64,000 bases of DNA from Moniliella sp. 'wahieum'. Lineage: Eukaryota; Basidiomycota; Moniliellomycetes; Moniliellales; Moniliellaceae. The position numbers were made by a program, and so were the translations under genes. The stretch is taken from positions 558,001-622,000 of the forward strand of contig RSEE01000008.1 of NCBI GenBank assembly GCA_003971905.1, given 5' to 3'. Below, piece by piece: positions 45,678 to 57,200 of this stretch; position 1 is the stretch's first letter; each line of letters begins with the position of its first letter. The notes under the pieces were generated by a model. It was not told where the DNA came from and did not search any database. It was given only the letters and a program-made list of their open reading frames with translations.

Positions 45678-48042
45678 TCATCGAGCCAGCCGATCATCCT
45701 CCATGTCCTGCAGCGCGATCTGCTCCCATGGGGGGTGAGGGTCATGCCGATGTTCGCGCGCATAGTGAGCACGCGCATACTCCTCTCGCATCCGATGGTC
45801 CGCACGCGCATCGCTCGCCGCGACGGTTGCCCCGCTTGCGCCGGGAGGCTCTAGGCCTGTGCTCCCCGCGGCCAGCGGGGACAGCGGCAGGAAGCCCACT
45901 CCGGGGAGGGCGGACGAGAGGGAATGGGGGTGCAGGTGCCGGAGCGCAACACGGCGCCAGCAAGGGCAGGACGACTGGTGCTGGTCGCCTCGGTGTCTTC
46001 GGGGGTAGGCGGACGGGTGGGCACCCAGCTGGTGGAAAAGGGGACAGCACTTGCGCCCGTCAGTGGGGTCGTGGCCAGGCGCGGACTGCCACGGTTGCGC
46101 GACAGACTACTGCCCCCCTTGCGACGCAGCAGGCCTCCCAGCGCACCCAAGGGCGGAGGAAGCGAATAGATCAAGCGCGCACGCAATTGCCGTCGCGCCG
46201 ACGGCCGCATCCGCCCAACTCTCCACACGAGCAGGACCAGCAGCAACAGCGCCAGCAAAATAAAGATCACGACGTGACTGCTGTACAATATTGGGAGCGC
46301 GCGCACTAGTTCGGGAGCAGGCGCAGGTGCAGGCGCAGGCGCGGAAACTGTGATGGTCGTCTGTACGTCCTGGGTGAATGTGGTAATAGGGGTGGGAACA
46401 ATGACTTGGGTGGTTCGTGCAAGGTCGGGGGATGCTGATGAGGATGGTGGAGAGACGGGGGACGGGGAAGCTGGATGAGGTTCGATGGACGTTTTGGGTC
46501 GCCGGTGTTTGGTGAGCCAGTTCCAGAGCGGGATCCAGTTGCCCAAGCCAGGAGCATTGTCGCCCACTTGTCCCGCCACGTCCACCGGTACGTCTGCCAG
46601 CGATCCAGGTGCGGGCGGTATGGACCCAGCCGCCTCGAGCACGGCCTTACCCAGTGTCCACGACACGGAAAGTCCATGCACATCGTTGACACTCTGGAAC
46701 AAGAGGTTTTTGTCCTCGGCCTTATCTTGAGCGGCGGTTGCGTGGACAATGTGGGACGTATTCCCTGTCCCGGTTAGATGGCGCGGCAGGCCAATCCCTT
46801 CGTGGAGGACGGTCGTCATCCATGCCGCTTTGAAGCACTGCATTTTCACGCGTCCTTCGTCCACCGTGGACGCATATTTTCCTTGCTCATAGTTGGACTT
46901 GAGGCGGGACCAAGGGGAGGCGCAATAGTCCACTGCAGCTTGCTGGAAGCCCGCCCAGTCGTATACGCCCCCGAGTCGGAAAATGTCATGGGAGGAATAC
47001 CAGTACTCGCTGCGCCGATAAAGTGATTGACACTAAAGTCGATCGTGGGAACGTGCACGCCATAGAAAAGGCAGGGCGGGCGAGCACATTCGGCTTCCTT
47101 GCGCAACAGAGGTTTGAGCACTTCCAGACACTTTTCAAACGACCCACTGCCCCGTAGGACGCCAGTGCCGTGCGCCACATCCAACCCGCGTGGCAGACAG
47201 GGATCCTCCCTGTCCCCGCTTCCACCGATCGCCTCCGTGTACCGTTCTCGTGCTTGGTTCGTCCCAAAGCCAAGAAATGTGGTGACAAACACATTGGGGT
47301 GAGCGTCGGTGCCATCGAGAAGGCGGAGATTGATCGTTGTCAGCTCGTCCTCCTGACGAGCCTCCTCGCCCCCGCCCGACAGGGCGAGTGCTGCCGGTGA
47401 AGGCTCAAACGCAATCTGTGTGCTGGCGCCACCCATATCGAGGAAGCCATATTTGGATTGGGGCTGGGCCGCGGCCACCGGATCGTTGGCGTTGGTGGGG
47501 AAGCGGAAGCCGTCCATGAGATAGTTGGTTGTAATCCAGCCCAGCAGGCCCTCCTGCTCCCCGGTGATGACCTGGACGTGCTGCCGGCAAGCGGCTTGGG
47601 ACGAGCCGACATCAAAGGGGGTGCGGTTGATGAGGTAGGTGCAGGTGCGGCCCAGCAGCGCTTCGCGCTGCCAGTCGGGCAGGAGACGCAGGCCGGCGGT
47701 GGCCAAGACGTAGACGGGGGTCTGGGCCAGCTGGGCGCGGGGCACGACCGAGCGCGCATGGGTAAAGAGCGGATCCAAGTACGCGTCGACCTTGTCGGGC
47801 GTCTCGGCCAGCGCGCTGAGGCCGGGCTCGACCTTGAGCTGCCACGCCTGGGCGCTGCCGGGGGGGGTGCCCTTCTCGACGGCGGGCAGGACGCGGGGGG
47901 AGTGGCGGGAGCGGATGCGGTCGGCGCGCTGGAGACGCACGTCGCGCCACGAGTACACCTGCACGCGCGAGCCGCTGCTGCCGGCATCGACGACGACGAC
48001 GTAGCGCCGGTCCCGCGTCCAGGGCGAGGCGGCCGGCGGCAT
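45678..48042 (-). CDS. GDA1/CD39-family apyrase (nucleoside diphosphatase), Ynd1-like, Golgi membrane
   Basis: About 785 codons. N-terminal VVVVDAGSSGSRVQVYSW (apyrase conserved region 1), VYVLATAGLRLLP (ACR2), ITGEQEGLLGWITTNYLMDG (ACR3), YGFLDMGGASTQIAFEPSP (ACR4) and a later FSDSG segment. There is no hydrophobic segment before ACR1, but a C-terminal one (HVVIFILLALLLLVLLVWRV) is followed by a basic tail, the Ynd1 topology with the catalytic domain in the Golgi lumen, where it turns NDPs from glycosylation into NMPs. Two single-base breaks: the C5 run 46968-46972 (next frame gives VYDWAGFQQAAVDYCASPW) and near 45900 (next frame continues VGFLPLSPLAAG to the stop at 45678). The cytosolic tail is Pro/Thr-rich. 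Confidence 0.9.
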
Positions 48043-48483
48043 GCGGGCGTGGCGGTGTGGGAGCCGGAATTAGGCTGGGCGCGGGCGGGCTTGGCGCCGA
48101 GGCGGCGCTGCGCTGCAGGGGGCTGGGCATAAGTGCATAAGTGCATAGGCTAGCGGCGGGAGCGGAACGGCGCGCAGCGGAACGGCGTGCGCGGCGAGGG
48201 GCGAGGCGCAGCAGGGGGCAGTGGTGCGGTCGCCGCGTGCCGCGTGCCGCGGGGCAGGAGGCGTGTGTGGCGGGGCGAGCGGCAGGGCCGGGGCGCTGGG
48301 CTGGGCTGCGCTGTGTGGGCTGGGCGGCGCTGTGCTGGGCTGCTGCCGCGCCTGCTCTGCTCGGCCTGGCTGCCCTCGCGCCTCGGCCCGCGACGATCCT
48401 CGAGCCCAGGGCAGGCCAGCCAGTAAGCAGCACGCCCCTCCAGTGCTCCCCCCCACCATTCCCTCCCCCCCCCCTCACTCACC
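48043..48483. promoter_or_regulatory. Divergent promoter region between apyrase and RAS genes
   Basis: 441 bp of GC-rich sequence. Short GGGCTGGG/CTGTGCTGGGCTG repeats are visible near 48296-48345. The 50 bp before the RAS ATG are C-rich. No TATA box. Confidence 0.4.
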
Positions 48484-49223
48484 ATGTCTGGCGTCATGCC
48501 CGCCCAGTTCTTGCGCGAGTACAAGTTGGTCGTCGTCGGCGGGGGCGGCGTCGGCAAGAGCGCGCTCACCATCCAGTTCATCCAGTCCCACTTTGTCGAC
48601 GAGTACGACCCCACCATTGAGGACTCGTACCGCAAGCAGTGTGTCATCGACGACGAGGTCCCCTCCTCGACGTCCTCGACACCGCCGGCCAGGAAGAGTA
48701 TTCGGCCATGCGCGAACAGTACATGCGCACCGGCGAGGGCTTCCTGCTGGTCTACTCGATCACCAGCCGCAACTCGTTCGACGAGATCTCCCTCTTCCAC
48801 CAGCAGATCCTCCGAGTCAAGGACAAGGACCGTTTCCCGGTCGTTGTCGTTGCCAACAAGTGCGACCTGGAGTACGAGCGGCAGGTCGGCTCCCACGAGG
48901 GCCGCGAGCTGGCCAAGATGTTTGGCTGCCGCTTCACCGAAACCAGCGCCAAGCAGCGCATCAATGTCGACGAGGCCTTCTATAACCTGGTCCGCGAGAT
49001 CCGCCGCTTCAACCGTGAGCAAGGCGCCGGGCATAGCGGATTGGGCGGCGCCGCGGGCTCCGGGTACGGTGCAGGCGCGGGTGTTGGCGCGGGTGCCGGG
49101 GCCGGGGCAGGCGCGGGCGGGCCGACCCAGTCCGGCGCCGGGATCGCTGGAGGGATGCAGCACATGCACACGGACGATGGCCACCAAAATGCTGGCTGCT
49201 GTGGCGGATGCATCATCCTCTAA
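48484..49223 (+). CDS. RAS1: Ras small GTPase (Ras1-type)
   Basis: About 246 residues. P-loop [14 protein letters not shown], switch [17 protein letters not shown], switch [34 protein letters not shown] (NKxD) and [10 protein letters not shown] (SAK). The second Gly of the P-loop replaces the animal Ala and is usual in fungal Ras. The hypervariable region is a long Gly/Ala repeat (GAGAGAGAG-like) followed by a His-rich patch and CCGGCIIL: a CaaX box with Leu at the end (geranylgeranyl preference) and extra Cys for palmitoylation. The frame breaks at the C4 run 48660-48663, between VIDDEV and LLDVLDTAG; one missing C restores it, so the gene is very unlikely to be truly broken. It lies 5 kb upstream of the RasGAP gene. 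Confidence 0.93.
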
Positions 49224-49917
49224 TCCATGCAATGGGTCCTGTGCCTGAATCCGCGCCCTTTGCCTTCCCTCGCCTTCCACTCCTCGATCTTCCCATCGCC
49301 CCGCTCCGCGTGTTGCCCAGCTCGCCCAAAAGACTATTCTGCTTCGTCGGGGAGCTTCTCACCCCGCCTCAGCGCATGGTCCCAGCCCCCTCCCCCCTTC
49401 TCGAAGGGATGGTTGGCTCTGGTGCTCCGCCTGTATACCACTCCCCTCTTTTCGCTCCTTTTGGCCCGGCTCCTTGACTTCTCTTTTCTTCATGGCGCTC
49501 CCAGTCTGGAGGCTAGCTTATTCGTCTGCTGGTTCTCTCGACCGTCCTGTCGTTTCTCTTTTTTTGTCCATCTTTTTTCCTGCCCCGGAATGGAGTCCCC
49601 TCCCAGCCGTTGGTTTTGGGGTCTTGTTATTAGCTTTGAGTTATCTGCACACCGCCATAGAGGGCACGCCTTTCTTGTCTCTTTCTCGCCTTGGTGCTTG
49701 AAGGTGGTTTGGTGCTGCGTATTGAATTCAACAACCCAACACCCAACGAGGGGGGAGCTCTGCACATAGGTTGTGCAAGCCAATCGCCCAACGCCCATCA
49801 GGGGTGCTTACCTAACATCCTCCGCGCCCTCCACGCCGACGCTTGGTACTTCGTCCCGCTTAGTTCTAGCCAGCGGACCACCACCACGGCACCCGCCCCT
49901 GTTCCCATCCTTTAGCA

Positions 49918-50872
49918 TGGCTCGCTCGCCTTCCTCCATGGGTGTACGCGAGCAGGACTTGTTCCTTGACTCGTCCATTCGGGATTGGGTTTTGATCCCG
50001 ATTACCATTGTCATGGTTCTGGTGGGTGTGCTACGGAGCAATGTGCTGCAGCTGCTGCAGAGTGCGCCCAAGCGCGGCCAGCTGGCCAAGATCCGGGAGC
50101 AACGTGTTTTGATTCGCTCTCAGGCACTACAATCCAACCTCTTCTACCTCCCTCCTGACGTCTTTCTCGCTCGCCGTCAGGCTCTCATCGACGCCTTTAC
50201 CAATGGCGACTACGTCGCTTCCTCCGACGAGGGCAAGACGGACGAGCCCAAGAACCCCATGGACGCTGCCAACATGGACGGCATGATGGGCATGCTGAAG
50301 AATAACATGGTCATGATGGTGCCTCAGACGGTCATCATGGGCTGGATCAACTTTTTCTTTAATGGCTTTGTCTTGAGTACGTCCGCCCCTTCCCCCCCCC
50401 CCTTTCGGCATCCCGCCTTGAGGCACGGCTGACCCTTCATCGAAGCACGACTGCCCTTTCCGCTCACGTTGCGCTTCAAGCCGATGATGCAGCGGGGAAT
50501 TGATACGCCCGATATGGACGTGGCATGGGTGTCGAGTTTGTCGTGGTACTTTCTCAACCTGTTTGGGCTGACTGCGGTGTACCGCCTGGTGCTTGGGGAC
50601 GATGCGGCGATGGCCGAGGGAGCGCGGGACATGGCTTCCATGGGCGCCATGTCGGCCGGAGCAGGTGGCATGCCCGCCATGCCTGGCGCGCCAGGCCCGG
50701 ACGCTGCCAAGCTCCAAGCGGGGGAGAAGGACAATCTGTCGATTGCGGCCGCTCCCACGCTCGCGGCGTTGGGCGCGATGGCGCGTGCACCTTCGCTCGG
50801 TGAGCCGCGCGCGCGCGCGCATGGGCAGGCGATGGAATCGAGGACCGCGTGCTGGCGCTGTATGAAGACTAA
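49918..50872 (+). CDS. EMC3: ER membrane protein complex subunit 3
   Basis: About 295 residues. Starts [20 protein letters not shown] then [20 protein letters not shown] (first membrane helix), the basic coiled segment [40 protein letters not shown], and after a 69-nt intron (50377-50445, GTACGT..CGAAG) [20 protein letters not shown] and [18 protein letters not shown]3 is the Oxa1-superfamily insertase core of the EMC, inserting tail-anchored and polytopic proteins in the ER. The C-terminus reaches [11 protein letters not shown] and TAA at 50870-50872 only after a one-base change within the (GC)n repeat at about 50806-50820. It is convergent with MIC10. Confidence 0.93.
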
Positions 50873-51008
50873 GGCCAAGGGTACCCAGAGCGGGTCCAAT
50901 GTCACGTGTGCTACTCGTTGTTGAACTATGTGGTGGCTCATATCATGCACAGGGGGAGGCGTAGAACAGATAAAAGCAGCTTGCATTTTGGGACAAGAGG
51001 GAGCCGAT

Positions 51009-51610
51009 TCAGACCAGGTGCTTGCCGCTGGTCTCGGGCGTGGTAGCCTTTTGCGCGCGAGCCAAGAGATCGTTGGCCGAGTCCTTAGCAAAGGAGGCTT
51101 GGGTAGCCGCCTGCGCCGCTTCCTTTTCAACATCTTGCGCCGCGTCCACTGCCTTGACAGCGCCCGTCGTCGTTGCCTGGGCAACCGCGGGAAAGGCGGC
51201 ATCGACAACCGGCTTGGCGATCGGCGCTGCACCCGGCGTGCTCCCCTCTGGGGTGGCCACAATTGGAACCGACGGCACCACACGCACCCCGGGCAGCGCA
51301 GTCGGGTTGAAGCTCCGCTCGCAATCGGTCCAGCTCTGGCCAATGCCAAAGCCCGTGCCGATCCAGACGGGCCATGCACGGCCTGGCCAGCGAGCAGGTT
51401 AGCGTCCGGCCTGCTTAGCTGGGAAGGGGGAGGAGGGGGAGGAGGGGGAGAGGCGGCGGGGGACGTACGCTTGAAGAGCACCACCGAGGCCAGCACACCC
51501 GCCGAGAAGGAGAGGCCGGTGGTGACGAGCGCATTGCTCAGACAGACATCCGCCTTGTAGCGCACAATGTCCTCGGACGGGACAGTCGGGGGGACTTGGA
51601 CGCCAGACAT
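51009..51610 (-). CDS. MIC10: MICOS complex subunit MIC10
   Basis: About 171 residues. Exon 1: SEDIVRYKADVCLSNALVTT and GLSFSAGVLASVVLFKR, the first glycine-rich membrane helix. An 86-nt intron (51468-51383, GTACGT, GCTAACC, GCCAG) is removed to give KRRAWPVWIGTGFGIGQSWT and DCERSFN, the basic loop and second helix with the GxGxGxG-like motif used for oligomerisation at cristae junctions. The following C-terminal extension (~95 residues: GVRVVPSVPIVATPEG, then Ala/Thr/Gln-rich KAVDAAQDVEKEAAQAATQA) is much longer than in animal or yeast Mic10 and resembles a helical, apolipoprotein-like repeat. Start 51610, stop 51009. No frameshift. Confidence 0.9.
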
Positions 51611-51860
51611 GCTTGGGCAGCGGTGGTGGTTCGCTAGCCTTGGCCCGCCGCGGCCGCGAGCTTGGGCTGTGCACCGGCAGCGGCAGGCCAGCGGCCGGTC
51701 GCAGCTGTTCCCGATGACCTAAGCTCCTGCTCCTGCGGACTGACGGCGGCACGTGCTGGCACCGCGCAACTGGACGCTTTGAAACGCGCCCGATTAATAA
51801 CCCTCTGCCTCCCACCCGGGCACATCCGGAGGGCCCCCAGGTCAAACAATCAAAAAAGGA

Positions 51861-51951
51861 TGACGAGAGTGGGATTCGAACCCACGCCCCGGAGGACTGC
51901 GGTTAGGGGAGCTCCTTAACACAGCGCGTTAGACCACTTCGCTATCTCGCC
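51861..51951 (-). tRNA. tRNA-Leu(AAG) with 11-nt intron
   Basis: Minus strand: acceptor GGCGAGA/TCTCGTC, D-arm GCGAAGTGGTCTAACGCG, anticodon stem CTGTG/CGCAG with loop TT-AAG-G..C, intron 51913-51903, long variable arm (TCCTCCGGGGCG, class II) and T-arm TGGG-TTCGAAT-CCCA. A run of six T follows on the minus strand (51858-51853) as Pol III terminator. Confidence 0.93.
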
Positions 51952-52204
51952 TTGACTGCGTTGTCGAACAGCAACGCAAATATGCCACTCTTCGTAAGGC
52001 CTTTGGCCCTCGGATCGGCTTGAGCGGATATTTCTCAGCGGAAGAATTCCCCGCTCAGTTCCAGTGACTTCGCTCGGACGTGACGGCGTGGACGATAGAT
52101 CAAACTCCGTGTACCTCCCTATATGATAACGCTTCTGCCGGTTATGGACATCTTACAGGGTCCTCCGCCTGCCACCACCATCCCGCGTGCACCACTTGCT
52201 CACC

Positions 52205-53048
52205 ATGTCAGCCTATGGAACCGTCGCCCGTCCCACGTCGACCAAGTACCCACTCCCATTGCCCTCCCTTGCGTTCCCGCTCAAGGCACCGCAGGGGGCG
52301 TACAATGCGCTTGTCTTTCTCCACTTTCACCATCCCTCTGCTCTTTTCTCAGGGGCGATGCCTGCTAGTGAAGAAGGCAAAAAGGCGGTAGAGGCGCATC
52401 GTCTGCCTGCCGGCTGGAGGGAAAAGCTGTACCAGACCTTCCAGGGTGTCCTCAAGGAGGGAAAGACTTACCCGCAGTACGGCCCCTTGAGTGCGGATGA
52501 GTTTGACCGCTACTATCTCGACTACGACTTGATCGTCGGCGTCTTGGCTTCCGACTCGTCTGTCACAGCGGAGGACCAGAGCGGCAAGGTGTACGATGAA
52601 AGCAAACTGGGGCCCTTGGCACAGATTGACCCCGAGCGCATTGCAGTATTCTACTACGTCAAGGTAAGAAGCTCTTTTCCGCCTCCCCTGTTTTGACAAG
52701 GACGCTGACCCCCTCCGTTAGCCCAACTACCCTGGCCGCTCCTCCCACCTTTGCAATGGTGGATTTGTTGTGGCTCCTCATGTCCAGGGGGGCGGTGTGG
52801 GCTCAACGGCCGGCCGTTCGTTCCTCTACTTTGCCCCGCGTCTGGGCTACCGGGGCAGTGTGTTTAACCTGGTGTATGCCACCAACGAGGCTTCTTCGCG
52901 CATCTGGGACCGTCTCGGCTTTACGCGTGTTGGCAAGATCCCTGAGGCTGGCAAGCTTGTGACCAAGGACGGCTCGGAACAGTATGTCGATGCCTGGGTC
53001 ATTCACGGCGACTTTAAAAAGCTTGCCCCCGAGGTGGCGCAGGACTGA
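52205..53048 (+). CDS. GNAT N-acetyltransferase, Mpr1-like
   Basis: About 261 residues, no frameshift. The start at 52205 gives MSAYGTVARPTSTKYPLPLP. The N-terminal half is family-specific (LPAGWREKLYQTFQGVLKEG). A 58-nt intron (52664-52721, GTAAGA..GTTAG) after FYYVK joins PNYPGRSSHLCNGGFVVAPH, then VQGGGVGSTAGRSFLYFAPR (acetyl-CoA loop Q-x-x-G-x-G), LGYRGSVFNLVYATNEASSR, IWDRLGFTRVGKIPEAGKL. 'APxLGY..SVFNLVY.TN.AS.RIWD.LGF' is the pattern of yeast Mpr1 and its fungal relatives, which acetylate proline analogues and protect against oxidative stress. Substrate here is inferred by family only. Confidence 0.85.
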
Positions 53049-54261
53049 GCGCATGCAATGTCGGTTTTTGCCCTGCCTGAGGCGCTGTTTCGGTCTTCGC
53101 ATATACTAGCATTGCATGCCAGTTCGTCACAGGTATGTCCCCGTGGTGGAAACCGGGGGCCGAAAGGTGAACCCTTGTCATGCGTAGACGTGCCTGACGT
53201 GCGGGCCGGACGGCCCGATTGGGGGATTAGGCCGTAGGCCTTAGTTTGGGCCAGGAGTGGAATGGTTGATTTCCATATGGCAGTAACAGCATCTGGACAG
53301 TATCTGGGTGGGGTTGGTGTAGAGGGATGAAGATTGGGCTCAGCAGTGGGTAGTAGAAGCTTGGCAGCTTCGGTATGTGGCGGGTTTTTTGCGGAGTCGA
53401 GACGTCAGCCTGAGACCAGAGGGAAGCGGGAATGCTCTTTCTGAACGGATTGCAGAGTGACTACTAGTGATGCGTTTGGTCGGCGAATAGATATGAGACG
53501 TGGCTAGGGGTGGTGCAGTGGGGTGTGCGCAGTTGAGATCATTAGTAGCGAGACAATCAAGCTCAAGTTGGCGTGCACGATGCCCAGCCTAGTCGTGGAT
53601 GCTGGAGGGTGCAGGAATGAAATTTGAAGGCCATCCCAGCGACCACGCGGGTTGGGGTGCTGGCTGGTGCCGCGCAGCCGGTGGGACTGCACGGGGCTGG
53701 TGGGAACGTCTGGAAAATCGCCGAGTACTCCATCGCCGAACGGCCCACCATGCTGGCCGGCGACCAGCTGGGATGGTTGCACCGGGGGTGCTCGCCTGCA
53801 GCGGCCCTTGCAGGAGGGAGGTGCGTAGGTCGGCCAAGCGATGCAAGGCGCGCTGGAAACTGGGGCGACGGACGACAGCAGGCAGCTGCCCAGCCAGAGC
53901 AGCGCGCGCCGGCAGCACTGAGACGCAGCACTCAGACTGAGTCGACAGTAATCAAGCGCTCCCGCTCAGCACACAGCCAGAGCTGCCGGGTCTGAGACGT
54001 CCGTGCTCCCTCTGCGTTCCTGCAGCCGCGGCCAGCGTGGCGCGTCCCGACACCCCCCGCACCAGCCCAGCCTCCCGCCACACACCGCCCCCCTGCCGCC
54101 CGCACTCCCCGTCGCCGGCAGCAGCCCAGCACCCGCCGCCGCCGCCCCACTGCCCCGCTGCGGCCCCCCCGGCCACACTCAGCCCGTGCCCGCAGCGTGT
54201 GGCGCGCTCGCCAGCTTCTTCCAGCCGGCCCCGCCACCTCTGCCCCCCCACCCCCACCACC
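53049..54261. other. Intergenic region upstream of the RasGAP gene, no gene seen
   Basis: Several short frames on both strands but none with domain-like content. The last 250 bp before the RasGAP ATG are extremely C-rich, a pyrimidine-rich leader as seen before other genes here. Confidence 0.45.
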
Positions 54262-57200
54262 ATGGATCGGCCCGAGTCCGATTCGCCCCTCGCCGCCGAG
54301 ATGGCCGGCAGCACGGCCGGCCATCCGTCCGGCGCCCTCGGCGTGCCCTCTGCCGGCGCCATGGCCCGTCCCACCGCCCCCTCCATCGCCTCCACCACCG
54401 CCAACTCTCTCGCCGCCCACCCCGGCCTGGCCGACCAGCTCGCCTCCTCCTACGCCCCCTCTTCCACCCGCGTCGACGATGCGTCTTCCATCGCCAAGAC
54501 CGCGCTCGCCTCCAAGCCTGCCCGTCGCGCCTCCCTCGACGCACTGCCCACGGCCATCGCCGACCCCTCCGCGCCCGGCGCTGCTCTGGTGCGCGCCATC
54601 TTTACCCGCATTTCCGACCGCGTACGTGGCATTCGATCGTGCTCCCATGCCTCTCTCTCCGTTGCTGACCGTTTCTCCCGTAGCTTCCTGCCAAGTCTGG
54701 CTGGCGGCTTACTACGCTCGAGTGCGACCCGATGGTGCGCAAGCAAGTTGCCAACTTGGTCGAGCTAGCCCCGCACGCGCTGCCTCTCATCCTCCACGAA
54801 CTCCTCCAGCAGCTTGATGCGCTGAACCGTGCTCTTCACACCGTTGCTGAGGACTCGATTGCTGGATTGGATCTGCTGGCGTCCCAGCTGTTTCTCGTCA
54901 AGATCCTAGTAGCCTGTCTCTTCAGCCACTGGCGCACCACCAACGACTCTCTCCGCCCTAACCAGGGCATCGACCCCTCAACCTCGACCGGTGCCCCCGC
55001 CACCGGCGAGGGTTGGGACGATCCTCTCCCTCTTGATGATGCCTTGGCCCGCCGCGCGGTGGCCCTCATGGCAGCCTACCTTCGCCATGCTGCTGCCCGG
55101 GAAGATTCGGGCCTGTTCATCGACCCTGCTATGCTCGATGCGCCTAAGCCTCAGGCCGCTAGCAAGGGCGCCTCTTCCCGTGGCCGGGATGCACTGCAGC
55201 GTCTCGGAGGCCGTGGAGGGCGCAAGGAGGACGATGCGGACGCAAAGGAAGCCGAGAAGGAGGATCGTCTTTTGGACGGCCCTCACCTACTCCTCTACGG
55301 TGGAGGTGCACCTCTCTTCTCCCTTCTTCCTTCCTTCCCCCCCTCGCTAACGCCTTTGGTTCCGGCGTTCCACGCCTGCCCAACGACGGCACCTCCCCCC
55401 CGAGTTTAACCGCGCTTGGATGGAGGCTACACCCTCGCTCGGCGATACGCCCAGCGAGGCGGCTGCTGCACGTGGTGACCTCGACACTCTCCCCACCGTT
55501 GTGGCCGATCTAAGCAAGCATGCCGCCATGGTTCTCTTCTACTTATCTTCGTCCAACTGGGGTGTTGTCTTTAACCGTCTGCGGCAGCGCTTCACCATCC
55601 TCGCCGCGCAAGGACGCAACCCCGCTACGGCCGTGCACCCGGATGACCTCGCTGCCGCCTTGGGTGATTTGCGGATCCTGGAAGCGATCAACGCGACCAA
55701 ACCGCGCCTGGGCGTTGTCCTGGCCGAACTCAACAATGTCTTTCTCCACTTCCGCCGGCCGGCGCAAGTGGCCACAGCAATTACGCTGCGGAGGATGATC
55801 TGGTCTTTATCCTCTATCGTCCGAGCGAGTTTGCTGCCCTGTACCAGTCCAACCGTCGCTTGGATGGTGGGCCTGACGCGCTTTTCGACCAAATCGCCAC
55901 TGCATCCGAGTCCCATGTAGGCGGCAAGCGGCGTGCTGTTTTCTGGCCCGTCATGTCTTCCCTGTTGGCCTTGTGCCCCGACCTGGTTGCGCGCCTGGTT
56001 GCTGGCGAAGGCCGGAAGCTGGTTGTCGCCAGCGCAGGCAAAAAGCATGCGTTTTACGATGCTCTGCGCAAGCAACTGCGCCAAGGCGCCAAGCCCGCTT
56101 CGCCCCCTGACGCCCCGGCTCATGCCGGGGTGGATCTGGTTGTGGCGGCGGCCTATACCCGTTCCTCGGATGCGGCCTTGCGCCTGGTTGTGCCGGATCT
56201 CGAGCCGGAGCTGCGGGACCGGGTGTTTACTCCTCTTCGTCTGGCCGCGGGGGCAGGGGGAGCACGCGCGGACGAGGTTGCGCTTGCGTCGGAACTGCTT
56301 GCTGCTCTCTACGCCCTCGACCCTGCGCGTACCGCCGCTGAGATCATTCCCGGCTGTCTGGCCGACAAGGCCACGACAAGCGCCAAGATCATGCTGACCA
56401 AAGCAGCCTTGCGCTTATCCGCCGGGCCCGGCCGAGTCTCGTGGCGCCCCTCGCTGTCGAGCCTTTATGGATTGATTGCGCTTCCTCTCCGGCACATGTT
56501 CAAGGAGACTGCGCATGCGATCACCCGCCAAGCTGGTGGACTTCCCAGCAGCAATGGCTCGGGCGCCTTGTCGCCTTCGCAGTCTGCCGCCTCGTTGTCC
56601 ACCTCGGGCAAACTTTCCTTTACGCGCGGCTCGGTCGCAGGCCAGCCGGGGCTCTCGCCTGCCGCGGTGGCCGCAGCCAATGCGGCCGACCCGCCGGCGC
56701 GCCGGCGGGAACTGCTGATCTACATCCTGCACTTGTGGCAAGCCGAGTTTACACTTTGCACCCATGGGATGGGCAAAGACCATCGTCCGCGGCCTCCGCC
56801 CGAGGTTCGTGCACCTTGGTCCCACGATTCGTTCTGGGCCGATGTACGCAACGTGGACACGCCGCTCAGCTTGGCTTGGGCCGTCGGCTTCACGGCCCAA
56901 GCGCATGGGTGGGAAAAAGTTGCTCCAGCCGCGTTGGGCGTGCTGATGATTCCGATCTGGCGGCCGGGCAAGGAATTGCAACCGTACCTGCTGGCTGCAC
57001 GGGAGAGCGTGACGCCTTATTTGCTTTTGGCATTTTACGAGCGGATCATGTGGGCCGACTCGCCGTACACGCGTCGCCTTTACCTTCACCTGACGCACAA
57101 TGTCTTGCTCGCCCGCCTCACCCACCCAGGGAAGGATGCGACGCTTGGTCCAGCTGGCGGTGGAGCAATTGGCCCCACGGCCGCCGCTGCGGCCCAAAGT

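Noticed and set aside
47340-48478. Long frames overlapping the apyrase gene start on both strands
   Set aside because: Shadows of the GC-rich apyrase coding sequence; composition is Arg/Ala/Pro only and the apyrase motifs are in another frame.
48520-48560. Gly-for-Ala change in the Ras P-loop as an activating mutation
   Set aside because: The GGGGVGKS form is normal in fungal Ras; residues equivalent to human Gly12, Gly13 and Gln61 are wild type.
48660-48663. Ras as a pseudogene because of its frameshift
   Set aside because: Every Ras motif is intact on both sides and the same one-base pattern in homopolymers affects many genes in the window, so sequence error is the better explanation.
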